The notes beneath the pieces were generated by a model. It saw only the letters and a list, made by a program, of their open reading frames with translations. It ran no database searches and was not told where the DNA came from. Below are positions 45,403 to 56,210 of a stretch of 64,000 nucleotides of DNA, one piece after another. The stretch is from positions 2,704,001 to 2,768,000 of the forward strand of contig OX387608.1 of NCBI GenBank assembly GCA_947568835.1, read 5' to 3'. The DNA comes from Protonemura montana. Its lineage: Eukaryota > Arthropoda > Insecta > Plecoptera > Nemouridae. The translations under genes were made by a program, and so were the position numbers. Within the stretch, counting starts at the first letter, position 1, and every line of letters begins with the position of its first letter.

Positions 45403-45660
45403 AAAACCACTTCAAGACTGAACTTAAAATATTTCTTAGCAAGATATGCTCATATTCAATACATGATTATCACTCGTATGTGGAAGACAGATTCTGAATT
45501 ATCTCTGAATTTATAAACTGAATTAATAATGTATAATAACTTGCTGCTATCCTACTGTCTGTTGCTTCTCTCACTTCATGTTATCCATGACGTATTCTGT
45601 AACAAACCTTACTTACTTTGTAATGTATTCTTGCCAGAATAAAATATATTTATTTATTAT
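45403..45660 (+). pseudogene. Probable LINE 3' end
   Basis: A short frame reads NHFKTELKIFLSKICSYSIH and soon stops, followed by AT-rich 3' UTR with an AATAAA-like signal (45639) and a TTTATT-rich end. HFKT-x-LK-x-FL is common at the C-terminus of LINE reverse-transcriptase ORFs, but the match is short, and a host gene's last exon is possible. It begins exactly where the 5S-SINE head array is cut. Confidence 0.4.
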
Positions 45661-46288
45661 TAATATCAGGTATTCGAGGTATTCGGTTCTGTTCTGGGTC
45701 GAGCGTTTGATTTGGTTATGCTCTTGTTGGTAGATTTGAGGCAACTAAGTGCTTTCTAAAACCTTTTAATCAAATACAAGATAGAATAGACACATTGAGC
45801 TTGGAGATAATAGTGGATATACATTTTCTTGTTGGCGTATAAAGCTCATGGCTTAAACATGGCTGCAATGGTATTCTGTACATTGTTATCTCCACGTATA
45901 CACAAGCAGGCATTCGATATTTGTGGTCGAAGATCTTCACCAAGAAAAAACCCTATCAAAACCCAAAACAACTTTGTTGATTAAAAAAAAATCGTGGAAG
46001 GCCAAATTCGATTTTGAGTTAAAAATAAACTTGGCTGGAACTTAATTACTATAGCGGCATTCTCTGATTAGGCGAGCGCCGGCCACCTTCGCTAGAGTGA
46101 AGCAGGAGGGCACGGAAATTTGCCGTGCGTCGCTGCGCTATTCGTTGACAGCGAACAATAAATATTGTTTATTTCCAAATTGGTTACCAAAGTAACATTG
46201 GGTTGGTCAGAGATACAAAGGTACATAATAAATATACTAAGTACGGAATACATACATGCACAAAATACATGATACGTGAAAACAATTT
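45661..46288. other. No feature seen
   Basis: No supported coding or repeat content. Confidence 0.4.
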
Positions 46289-46455
46289 GAAAATTCCTTC
46301 GCAAAAACTATTTGAAATGGGTTTTGAATGCTAAGTAAAGGACAACTAAATGTCCTTTACTTAGCTATCATAACCCATTTCAAATAGTTTTTGTTAAAAC
46401 TAGTGTTAAGGATAAATCAAGTAGCCATGAGTCTAAAAACCATCATAGAAAATTC
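46289..46455 (+). mobile_element. Penelope-like palindrome with 8-bp target duplication
   Basis: GAAAATTC flanks the element at 46289-46296 and 46448-46455. The arms meet at GACAACTAAATGTCCTTTAC and are nearly perfect. The 3' end (GAGTCTAAAAACCATCATA) directly adjoins the right duplication, showing which side is the element's 3' end. Confidence 0.75.
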
Positions 46456-46644
46456 GCTGTATGCTAGAAAATAAGAGAAATTAGAAAAATGTTGGCGGTT
46501 GTTTTACCTCTGGTGAAATATTGCCATGCGCTCAAAATACCGAGTATACGATCATTGCTTTAGACAAGATGTCTGTTTGAAATTTACACTTTTGTCGGGT
46601 TTTGACTCTCGGACTTTGTAAGAAAAGCAAAGATATTGATGCTG

Positions 46645-47040
46645 CTTTTTAGATGAAATCTTATTTAAATTGCAAACGCTTGCAATGCGCGGGGTATTTT
46701 ATTATTAACAACACTATAACCGTCTCAAAAATTGATGCTCAAACGGGGACTCGAACCCCGATCTCCACCTATCGCGAGTGTTGCTCTAACCAATTGAGCT
46801 ACTTGGACACTGGCTTTTTGGGATGATTTTAGTGCATTTGATGAGAATGACGGATCTCCAAGGAGTAGAACCAAGAGGCTGTGAATACTCACAGTCACTC
46901 TGATTCTAGTGACGCTATACCACGTCACAACCATTGAATTTCGAGTAACTCCAATTTGACGTTGGATGCGTTTTATTTTTAGATGAAATCTGATTTAAAT
47001 TGCAAACGCTTGCAATGCGCGGAGTATTTTATTATTATGA
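46645..47040 (-). mobile_element. tRNA-SINE with tail block at both ends
   Basis: Read on the minus strand: tail (AATAATAAAATACTCCGCGC, GCAATTTAAATCAGATTTC, ending near 46975), leader, tRNA-like module at about 46735-46812, then the tail again (46650-46710). The module has a good A box (TAGCTCAATTGGTTAGAGC) and B box (GGTTCGAGTCC). Its anticodon loop lacks the usual U33, so it is not a working tRNA. The two tails are direct repeats of about 60 bp. Confidence 0.8.
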
Positions 47041-47261
47041 AGCAGCTTTGCTAGAGGAACAGGAAACCTGCTGAGATGTCTGTGGACCTCTCCGAAGTGT
47101 CTATTTACCAAACAAGTTCGACTGTAATCTTTGGGGTCATACAACATTTCAACTGGTGTTTAGCTATGAGACCCTGAGGCACACCAATTGTGACAGATCG
47201 CCCGGCTCAGTTGTGGTCAAAACTTCTCACCGACTGACCTCTGTCTTGACATCTGTTTCAG
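47041..47261. other. Probable intron sequence
   Basis: Sequence between the tRNA-SINE and the exon. It ends in a pyrimidine-rich tract and TCTGTTTCAG. Confidence 0.5.
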
Positions 47262-47388
47262 ACTGACCAGCTCGGAGTCTTACTTCCTGTCCGAGGGTTT
47301 GTACGCCAGTCCCGAAGATCTCGAGGAGTCCAGGAAGATCTGCTTGGACGTGGTCACCTTGGCGGAGTACGTCGATCATCCCAACAAG
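47262..47388 (+). CDS. Internal coding exon, function unknown
   Basis: This is the best coding sequence in the window. A strong acceptor (GACATCTGTTTCAG) ends at 47261 and a strong donor (AACAAG|GTGAGG) begins at 47389. The exon is 127 bp: one base completes a codon, then 42 codons run to phase 0. It reads LTSSESYFLSEGLYASPEDL, then EESRKICLDVVTLAEYVDHP and NK. Third positions are strongly G/C (for example CTG, AGC, TCG, GAG), unlike the AT-rich surroundings, and a second frame would hit stops. Residues alternate acidic and hydrophobic as in a soluble helical protein. I do not recognise the family. The exon sits between a tRNA-SINE and a large 36-bp array, so the flanking introns are repeat-filled. 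Confidence 0.75.
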
Positions 47389-47576
47389 GTGAGGTAGAGT
47401 CCAGGAAGCTCTGTTTTCAAAACATTTTTGTGGTCCACCGATCTTCGTGCATTTCCTAAAATGTATGTTTTAAGATTTAAAGAGGAACTGTGTTAGAAAT
47501 GCTGCTTAGAATTATTGTCCGCAGACCCGGGCTAATTTATTGAGACGTAAAGTAACCAAACGCTCGTGAGTTTCTA
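47389..47576. other. Probable intron sequence
   Basis: Sequence between the exon donor and the 36-bp array; no repeat or coding content. Confidence 0.5.
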
Positions 47577-49480
47577 CCTCAACCTCTCGACAGCAACTTC
47601 ACTCGCCTTGCTCATCAACCTCTCGACAGCAACTTCACTCGCCTTGCTTATCAACCTCTCGACAGCAACTTCACTCGCCTTGCTTAGCAACCTCTCGACA
47701 GCAACTTCACTCGCCTTGCTCATCAACCTCTCGACAGCAACTTCACTCGCCTTGCTTATCAACCTCTCGACAGCAACTTCACTTGCCTTGCTTATCAACC
47801 TCTCGACAGCAACTTCACTTGCCTTGCTTATCAACCTCTCGACAGCAACTTCACTCGCCTTGCTTATCAACCTCTCGACAGCAACTTCACTCGCCTTGCT
47901 TATCAACCTCTCGACAGCAACTTCACTCGCCTTGATCATCAACCTATCGACAGCAACTTCACTCGCCTTGCTTATCAACCTCTCGACAGCAACTTCACTC
48001 GCCTTGCTTATCAACCTCTCGACAGCAACTTCACTCGCCTTGCTTATCAACCTCTCGACAGCAACTTCACTCGCCTTGCTTATCAACCTCTCGACAGCAA
48101 CTTCACTCGCTTTGCTTATCAACCTCTCGACAGCAATTTCACTCGCCTTGATCATCAACCTATCGACAGCAACTTCACTCGCCTTGCTTATCAACCTCTC
48201 GACAGCAACTTCACTCGCCTTGCTTATCAACCTCTCGACAGCAACTTCACTCGCCTTGCTTATCAACCTCTCGACAGCAACTTCACTCGCCTTGCTTATC
48301 AACCTCTCGACAGCAACTTCACTCGCCTTGCTTATCAACCTCTCGACAGCAACTTCACTCGCCTTGCTTATCAACCTCTCGACAGCAACTTCACTCGCCT
48401 TGCTTATCAACCTCTCGACAGCAACTTCACTCGCTTTGCTTATCAACCTCTCGACAGCAACTTCACTTGCCTTGCTTATCAACCTCTCGACAGCAACTTC
48501 ACTCGCCTTGCTTATCAACCTCTCGACAGCAACTTCACTCGCCTTGCTTATCAACCTCTCGACAGCAACTTCACTCGCCTTGATCATCAACCTATCGACA
48601 GCAACTTCACTCGCCTTGCTTATCAACCTCTCGACAGCAACTTCACTCGCCTTGCTTATCAACCTCTCGACAGCAACTTCACTCGCCTTGCTTATCAACC
48701 TCTCGACAGCAACTTCACTCGCCTTGCTTATCAACCTCTCGACAGCAACTTCACTCGCTTTGCTTATCAACCTCTCGACAGCAACTTCACTCGCCTTGAT
48801 CATCAACCTATCGACAGCAACTTCACTCGCCTTGCTTATCAACCTCTCGACAGCAACTTCACTCGCCTTGCTTATCAACCTCTCGACAGCAACTTCACTC
48901 GCCTTGCTTATCAACCTCTCGACAGCAACTTCACTCGCCTTGCTTATCAACCTCTCGACAGCAACTTCACTCGCCTTGCTTATCAACCTTTTGACAGCAA
49001 CTTCACTCGCCTTGCTTATCAACCTCTCGACAGCAACTTCACTCGCCTTGCTTATCAACCTCTCGACAGCAACTTCACTCGCTTTGCTTATCAACCTCTC
49101 GACATCAACTTCACTCGCCTCGCTTATCAACCTCTCGACAGCAACTTTACTCGCCTTGCTTATCAACCTCTCGACAGCAACTTCACTCGCCTTGCTTGTC
49201 AACCTCTCGACAGCAACTTCACTCGCCTTGCTTATCAACCTCTCGACAGCATGGATTTGTGGAGGAATCCTGTTGTTCGCGTTGTACCGTCCTTCGGAAG
49301 GGACGTTAAGCCGGTGGTCCCCTTGGTCTTCGACAGGAGTAGGCTACGTGCCGGCACCGGGTTTCCCCTCCTCCCTTCTAGGCCAGATTAGGTTCATCAT
49401 CGTCAATTCATTCACCAACGCCATTAGACCAGTGCCTTCAGGCCAACAGTGCGTCGTTAAACCGCACTTATCTGTCAGTT
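47577..49480 (+). mobile_element. 5S-SINE body with about 46 copies of the 36-bp block
   Basis: The head is gone. From 47577 to 49252 the 36-bp block (AACTTCACTCGCCTTGCTTA, TCAACCTCTCGACAGC) is repeated about 46 times, then the normal body follows: ATGGATTTGTGGAGGAATCC, GTCCTTCGGAAGGGACGTTA, GTGCCGGCACCGGGTTTCCC, ending CAGTGCGTCGTTAAACC. Private variants recur 648 bp (18 units) apart, marking a block duplication. The 652-codon (+) and 554-codon (-) frames are repeat effects. Confidence 0.95.
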
Positions 49481-50683
49481 TTTTCCGCTATTGGCACGAC
49501 ACTGGGTTTGCAACTTGGCCCTAGCTAAGTGTCACAAACTCCAAGTTAGTGACGTGGTTAGCTAACCTCGCTTTGTGTCAGCGCAGCAGCTGTGCGCAGT
49601 CGAGACCCGCACAACGTAATTCATTACAAAGTTACACAAAAAGAAGACTTTTGAAAAAAAAAACCTCTCTCATCTGTTTCAACCCGTTTTAGTGGAGCCT
49701 GTTTCAATCATGTTCGTTCCGAACGAAGGCTTGGGACAGGAAAAAAAACGAATCATTCTTTATGCACTGCACACCTTGCCTGGTTGATATTCTTATCAAA
49801 AGCTTGACCGGCTCATTGGCTCATTCGTAACGGTCGTTACCAAGGAAACCAGACCCTGTTAGATTATGGTGAGGTTAGGTTAGACCATAAAGCGTCTTGC
49901 CCCGTATCTACGAAGAGATGAATGAAGTTCTGAATAAGCCTGTTACTCATATAAGCCTGTTACTCATATATATAAGCCTGTCATTGAACTTATCTGCCAT
50001 CTCGCCAGAACGAGCGCCCATTTAGGCATTGAGCCACATTTTTAAACGCCATGTTCACATTTCTAGGCACTCGAAAATTCTAGGAAAGAGTTTTTTTCTA
50101 AAATGGCGCAGACGAAACGGTTTTTCTATTTCGTCTAGCTGGCCGTGACGATTACCTAGATGGCATTTACTATCTCATTACCGGATAATTAGTAATTACT
50201 TCATTTGCCAGAAGTTGCCGGGGATTTATAATGTTGAATCGAAGAACCTGCTTCGAATCCAGGTGCGCGTATCGAATGAGATCGAGTTTCAAAACGTATT
50301 GGCTTGTTCTGCGACTTGGCTAGGCATTGTAACTTATTGACTTGCCAAATTACTGGCCCCGAGTCTGCATTACTTTTTACAACTCAATTATTTTTAATGA
50401 CGTTTAACGACGCAATTTATCCCTCATCGTTGCCGTTATAAATTGTAAGAAACGAAAAAAAAAAAAAACATTGTTTATTTGTGAAGAAACTAAATAGTTA
50501 TGATTTTCGCTCTCCGCGCTTTCTGGAAAATCTTTGTGGATCTGCGTTAAGAGGGCTTTTTCCACGTTCGATTATTTTTCAACCAGTTTTTTGAACGAAC
50601 GTAGAGGCCGAAAACAAATTTTAAAACAGAGAATGCATTTTTGCACAATTTGAAAACTTGGTAATTGTGCCGAAGTAACAACC
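49481..50683. other. No supported gene
   Basis: A-rich runs near 49654 and 50455; a CATATATAAGCCTGT direct repeat near 49940-49985. No exon seen. Confidence 0.4.
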
Positions 50684-51076
50684 TAACCTAACCTAACCTA
50701 AACTAACCTAACCTAAACTAACCTAACCTACACTAACCTAACCTAAACTAACCTAACCTAACCTAATCTAACCTAAACTAACCTAACCTAACCTAATCTA
50801 ACCTAACCTAATCAACCTAACCTAACCTAACCTAACCTAACCTAACCTAACCTAAACTAACCTAACCTAAACTAACCTAAACTAACCTAAACTAACCTAA
50901 CCTAAACTAACCTAACCTAAACTAACCTAACCTAATCTAACCTAACCTAAACTAACCTAACCTAACCTAATCTAACCTAACCTAACCTAACCTAACCTAA
51001 TCTAACCTAACCTAACCTAACCTAATCAACCTAACCTAACCTAACCTAACCTAACCTAACCTAACCTAACCTAACC
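50684..51076 (-). repeat. (TTAGG)n-type tract, about 393 bp
   Basis: On the plus strand CCTAA repeats with many CCTAAA and CCTAAT variants and a few slips (CCTAATCAACC). On the minus strand it is TTAGG, the telomere repeat of most arthropods. It is interrupted and lies inside ordinary sequence, so it is interstitial, not a chromosome end. Confidence 0.9.
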
Positions 51077-51591
51077 ACACTCAAAGACAAAATTCAATAG
51101 TTTTTGTAGTAAGTTTTTTAAGTAATTTGGCCAGCCAAATGCTTGCCATGTTCCCTTGCTGAATCACTTGCTTATGATGCTCTCCACGGTTATAGAAATA
51201 TCCTCGAAGGTCTCTCGTTAAAAACGTTAACGCTTCGTTAGTGACGTTGCTTTGTCGATGTCACGAGCAATTTATCGACCGTTTAGCGTTGAACACAATC
51301 GACGCCAAGTCGCGTCATTATCAAGAAAATGCAAAGAAAAGCGATCCAAGCGATGGTGAGTCGAGTTTGTCGGCGCATTTTCTTTGCCCGAAGAAACTTG
51401 TGAAAGTGTTTTTTTGTCCTGGTGTGAAATGGTTCAACTTTGACAGATCGCATTGAAGCTGCTCTTTAATTGGATATCTGTATCGCGCTGTAGTCAAACT
51501 TGCCTAGCAACCAAGCAACGCTAATGTCATCATTTAAAATAATTTAATCATACTCAATCAACTTACAAACATTTCAACTTCGTTTCGATTG
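51077..51591. other. No supported gene
   Basis: A 71-codon plus frame (51241-51456) lacks support. Confidence 0.35.
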
Positions 51592-52268
51592 ATTTGTTTT
51601 GTGTTTAACGACGCACTTTTGTGACCATGAGTCACGTGGTTTTTATTTAATGGTGCTAGTGAATGAGTGGCTTCTGATAATGGACGTGGCTACCCAAGTC
51701 CCGAGGCCCGAAGATCACCGGCTTAACGTCCCTTCCGAAGGACGGTACAATGCGAACAACAGGATTCCTCCACAAATCCATGCTGTCGAGAGGTTGATAA
51801 GCAAGGCGAGTGATGTTGCTGTACTAACTTTCATCCCTCCAACCTCTCTCCCGAACAGTACTGGTCATCGCAGTGTTGCTTAACTTTCATCCCTCCAACC
51901 TCTCTCCCGAACAGAACTAGTCATGTGTATGATGGTCACCCATCCAATACCTGACCCAGTGCAGTGTTGCTTAACTTTCATCCCTCCAACCTCTCTCCCG
52001 AACAGAACTAGTCATGTGTATGATGGTCACCCATCCAATACCTGACCCAGCGCAGTGTCGCTTAACTTTCATCCCTCCAACCTCTCTCCCGAACAGAACT
52101 AGTCATGTGTATGATGGTCACCCATCCAATACCTGACCCAGCGCAGTGTCGCTTAACTTTCATCCCTCCAACCTCTCTCCCGAACAGAACTGGTCATGTG
52201 TATGATGGTCACCCATCCAATACCGCAGTGTTGCTTAACTTCGGTGATCTCACGAGGACCGGTGTTAC
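51592..52268 (-). mobile_element. 5S-SINE, about 5 heads, minus strand
   Basis: Tail GTGTTTAACGACGCAC, body with CTTCCGAAGGACGGTAC, then heads, the innermost shortened (GGTCATCGCAGTGTTGC). The outer head keeps TTCGGTGATCTCACGAGGAC, the 5S-like start. Structurally one of the most complete copies. Confidence 0.9.
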
Positions 52269-54530
52269 CAACACGGCAAACCGTTCATACACAGATGTTA
52301 TCTGCATTCAACATATTACACACCTGAAAACAACTTTTTTGTTCGTAAACAAAATGGTGGTAAACGCTAGACCACGAGTAACAACGACCCATTGGCAGCA
52401 CCGGTCCACAAGTCGCATTGTTAACATGCAGATAATACAAACGATCGTTTTTTGTCCAGGTGCTAACAGGACGCCCCAGCAATTACACAGGCCTAAGTGT
52501 ACATGCGATGTACATAGGTATGACCGATGTAACATGTCGGCAACAGCTGTTTTTTTTGCCAGAGCACAGAGAACAAAGTAATTGCACACATGGTATTGGG
52601 TTTGCGAAGTCAATGTTAGATTAGGCTCGGTTTAATCTAGTTTTTGTGAGACTATGCAAGTCAGCTGCAGCACTTGCAGGCTTTTATAGCATGTGCTGCA
52701 AGTCGTCGCTCTAACCATATTAGATTCTTGAAGACCTTCAAAGAAATTGATTAGAATTTATCTGAAATATTAATCGATTTAGAAAATGTGTTTTTTTTTC
52801 GATGCGATTTTGAGTGGGTATGCCTTTGAATAGTTAATAGTCATGAGATGAAACATGAATTGCATCGAAAACACCGCGACTCACGCAGCAAATAGATTTA
52901 TAAAGTACCTAATGTTTGTGTGAGTGCACGTATAGACGACTCAATTTACTCGTATACAGACATGCATGCATCATGTACATGTACCCACATTACTTTCACA
53001 GCAAGTTCACTGCCTACGTATCCGCTGGATTACCTGCCATTAAATGTGACGTGCTTTATTTGTGGCTATCACTCATAACTATGGCAAACTACACGGCAAT
53101 GATACCTGTGTATATATATTTCCCCCGTTAATGTGCTCCGATATTGCAGAAGCTTTTTCTTGTAGCTAGAGACCATTGCTTTCTAATGGTATGGTACAAA
53201 TAACGAACCAGGAGCCCTATCTTCGGTTCCTGGAGATTTGTGCGTGGGTTTCTGTAAAGTGGGTTGTGCAGCGGTACCTCTCCTTCCTTCTTAAGATGTC
53301 CCCAAGGCGGCTAGAGATCTCTCCCGCGTAGCAAACAGTCTATCAAAACACAGACAGAACTCCTTCATCCCTGTACCGATTCTGTCTTACGGTACCACTT
53401 TCTGTTGGCACTCGTCGAGGAAACGGCCGACTTCTTGAGAAGCCGTGGCGTCTGCTTACCAAGTCTCGTATTGAAGAAAAATATGATTTTTTTTAATATG
53501 AATTCGAACTATAACCAAAGCTATAACCGGATTGTCCGTTATTTTACATAACCTAACTTATAAAGTAGCAATAAAGAAGCATCAACCACCACCTTATGGA
53601 TCCACAAAGCAAAGCTTTTAAAGTAGGTAAACCCAGATAATCAGCCAATCACATTCGGTATGTACAGATTTCCAGTGGTTCTAGCCATGGACTTTACCAC
53701 TCAAATGCATAGAAGTTTTTGACTAAACGCTGCTTCATGGATCTGGCCGCACATATATGAATACACTTAAATATTATTCTCTGATGACAAGATGTTTGCT
53801 ATCAGTAATTGTTGAATGTAGCAAAGATTGAAGAGTGTGGACAATTCAGTAGCCAGGTATGGGGCAGTCTGAGAAGCCTATGAGCTCGAAGACTCGGTAA
53901 AACAGCGAGGACATACTGAGGCCAGCGCTGGGTCTATAATCTGTGTTATTAGGCTCACTCTCCAGCCTCGAAGAATGCTTGAAAAAGTGGTTTGGGAATT
54001 AGGTGCCATCACATTTTTTCGTCGATTTTTTTTTTCTTCTCTGCTTGTCTCCGGTGAGAGCAACATCTTGGGAGGGGTTCTTCTCGGCGCGGTGTTGTCA
54101 GATCTTCTGTGACCCAATTGCAGTCCACGAAAATGATCTCACACCACGCTCGGTTAATTAAGATGGCCGTGGGTTCTAAAACCCGTGCAGCTGTCACCAG
54201 CGTCGTCGGAAGAGCGCGGTGGCAAGTGATTTCATTTCAACACATTTTCAGAAACCAGGAGGCGCTGTTTCAATGTCAACTATATTAACTCTTTTTTTAA
54301 TTGATTCTGATTGCGATCTGGCGATTGTTTGACGCAACCTTCCTCTGTTTCTCGCGTCCTACGCCCCGGTAACCACGCGTACCAACTGGTCGGCGGGCTT
54401 GTGCTGGTGGACACGTGGGTTGACAATGCTACCAACATCTCGGTACATTCAAAGAAACCATGAAATGGGAGAAATTGGACTTAACTGGACAAAAATAAAC
54501 TTTAAAACATTATCAAATCTTCGATGGACC
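52269..54530. other. No supported gene
   Basis: Short overlapping frames (for example minus strand 53878-54197) have a few coding-like segments but no splice support or recognised domain. Confidence 0.35.
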
Positions 54531-54639
54531 AATCACAGATCTTTATGATGGTTTTTAGACTCATGTCTACTTGATTAATCCTTAGCACTAGTTTTAAGAA
54601 AAACTATTTGAACTGGGTTTTTCTTAATCACAGATCTTT
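54531..54639 (-). mobile_element. 5'-truncated Penelope-like insertion, 14-bp target duplication
   Basis: AATCACAGATCTTT occurs at 54531-54544 and 54626-54639. Between them are 81 bp of the element's 3' end (TAGACTCATGTCTACTTGAT to AAACTATTTGAACTGGG). Exact duplication and 5' truncation point to insertion by target-primed reverse transcription. Confidence 0.85.
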
Positions 54640-54848
54640 TTGGTCAAAGCAACGTAGAAATATCAATAATTTGTAAAGCCGGAATTTTAAACTATTCATA
54701 TTAGGTACCAGTAATTTGTAAATGAGCGTAGCAAAGATTCGAGCTGAATATTTTAGTAGGTAAAATGCAAGTTTTTTCTTCGCTTGTTCTGGTAACTGAA
54801 AAATGGCTGGAAATGAAATAGAAATAAGAATAGATCGTTGCAGGATGC

Positions 54849-55141
54849 TGCCTGCACTTCTAATAAATCCAGTTCGGATCTTGATCACACATTCTCTCAT
54901 CCGTTACCAGCTCTAGAGCGAACCAGTGACGGTCCCCGGTCTTCCATGGTGGTGCATGGCAGCCCCACCCTCCCCACCCCCAGTACACGCCAATCATCAT
55001 CATATATCGGTTTGTTCTGACATCGCGCATTCCAGGCGTGCAAAGCTACCATCCAAAGATTCACCATTTTCAGTTGGCAAGCCTTTAAAAGCTTGTCTCA
55101 TCAAAAACCGCTCCCCGTGCATCGCGGCGCTGGAAAACTGA
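54849..55141 (+). pseudogene. Coding-like frames split by a +1 shift
   Basis: From an AG after GATCGTTGC (54848) one frame is Ser/Thr/Pro-rich (TSNKSSSDLDHTFSHPLPAL, then GSPTLPTPSTRQSSSYIG) and stops at TGA, 55018-55020. A second frame, shifted by one, continues coding-like (SDIAHSRRAKLPSKDSPFSV, then KPLKACLIKNRSPCIAALEN) to TGA at 55139-55141. Joined with a 1-base shift they would make about 95 residues. This could be a frameshifted exon, an assembly error or chance. The acceptor's pyrimidine tract is poor. No domain recognised. Confidence 0.25.
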
Positions 55142-55397
55142 CTCGGAAAAGCATTTTCCAACCGGTGGAAATCGAGGATGGATTGCTTTCCTAGCACCAG
55201 CCACTAAATTCAGAGTTGAATTTCAACGAGCGCTGCTACTGTCTGAAATCCGGAGCTGTTTTCTTGTCTCAGAGATAACGCTTTGTGTGCTGCACACATT
55301 TCAGGTTTGAAATCTACAATCCGTGATTTACAAAATTATCTTCTCGTCGCTCTAGAACATAGTCGTTTCTCTGTCTACAAATGTTTGGCGCGTTGGA

Positions 55398-56210
55398 AAC
55401 ACCGGTCCTCGTGAGATCACTGGAGTTAAGCAACACTGCGCTGAGTCAGGTATTGGATGGGTGACCATCATACACATGACCAGTTCTGTTCGGGAGGGAG
55501 GTTGGAGGGACGAAAGTTCAGCAACACTGCGCTGGGTCAGGTATTGGATGGGTGACCATCATACACGTGACCAGTTCTGTTCGGTAGAGAGGTTGGAGGG
55601 ATGAAAGTTAAGCAACACTGCGCTGGGTCTGGTACTGGATGGGTGACCATTATACACATGACCAGTTCTGTTCGGGAGAGAGGTTGGAGGGATGAAAGTT
55701 AAGCAACACTGCGCTGGGTCTGGTACTGGATGGGTGACCATTATACACATGACCAGTTCTGTTCGGGAGAGAGGTTGGAGGGATGAAAGTTAAGCAACAC
55801 TGCGCTGGATCATGTATTGGATGGTTGACCATCATACACATGACCAGTTCTGTTCGGGAGAGAGGTTGGAGGGATGAAAGTTAGTACAGCAACTTCACTC
55901 GCCTTGCTTATAAACCTCTCGACAGCATGGATTTGTAGAGGAATCCTGTTGTTCACGTTGTACCGTCCTTCGGAAGGAAAGTTAAGCCGGTGGTCCCCTT
56001 GGTGCTCTTCGACAGGAGTATACTCCTTGCAAAGAGCACCAAGGATATCATGGGACCAATTTGGCCTATAGGCTACGTGCCGCCACCGGATTTTTCTATC
56101 CAGGTTAGGCTAGCTTCATCACCTTTCCATTCACCGACACCATTAGACCAGTGCTACAGGTCCCGCTGGCAAATCATTGCGTCGTTAAGCACAACACACA
56201 AGTTAATTTT
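55398..56210 (+). mobile_element. 5S-SINE, 5 heads, start and tail kept
   Basis: It begins ACACCGGTCCTCGTGAGATC (5S-like), then five heads and the body from about 55885. The centre has a foreign 40-bp insertion around 56020-56070 (CCTTGCAAAGAGCACCAAGG). It ends with GTCGTTAAGCACAAC. This copy shows best that the head begins within 5S rRNA. Confidence 0.9.

Noticed and set aside
46735..46812. Functional tRNA gene
   Set aside because: A and B boxes are good, but the anticodon loop lacks U33, the module is dispersed with SINE leader and tail, and copies differ in the anticodon region.
47566..49524. 652-codon open frame
   Set aside because: Translation of the 36-bp SINE block; the C-terminal part is the SINE body in one frame.
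50684..51076. Chromosome end (telomere)
   Set aside because: Degenerate and flanked on both sides by ordinary sequence.
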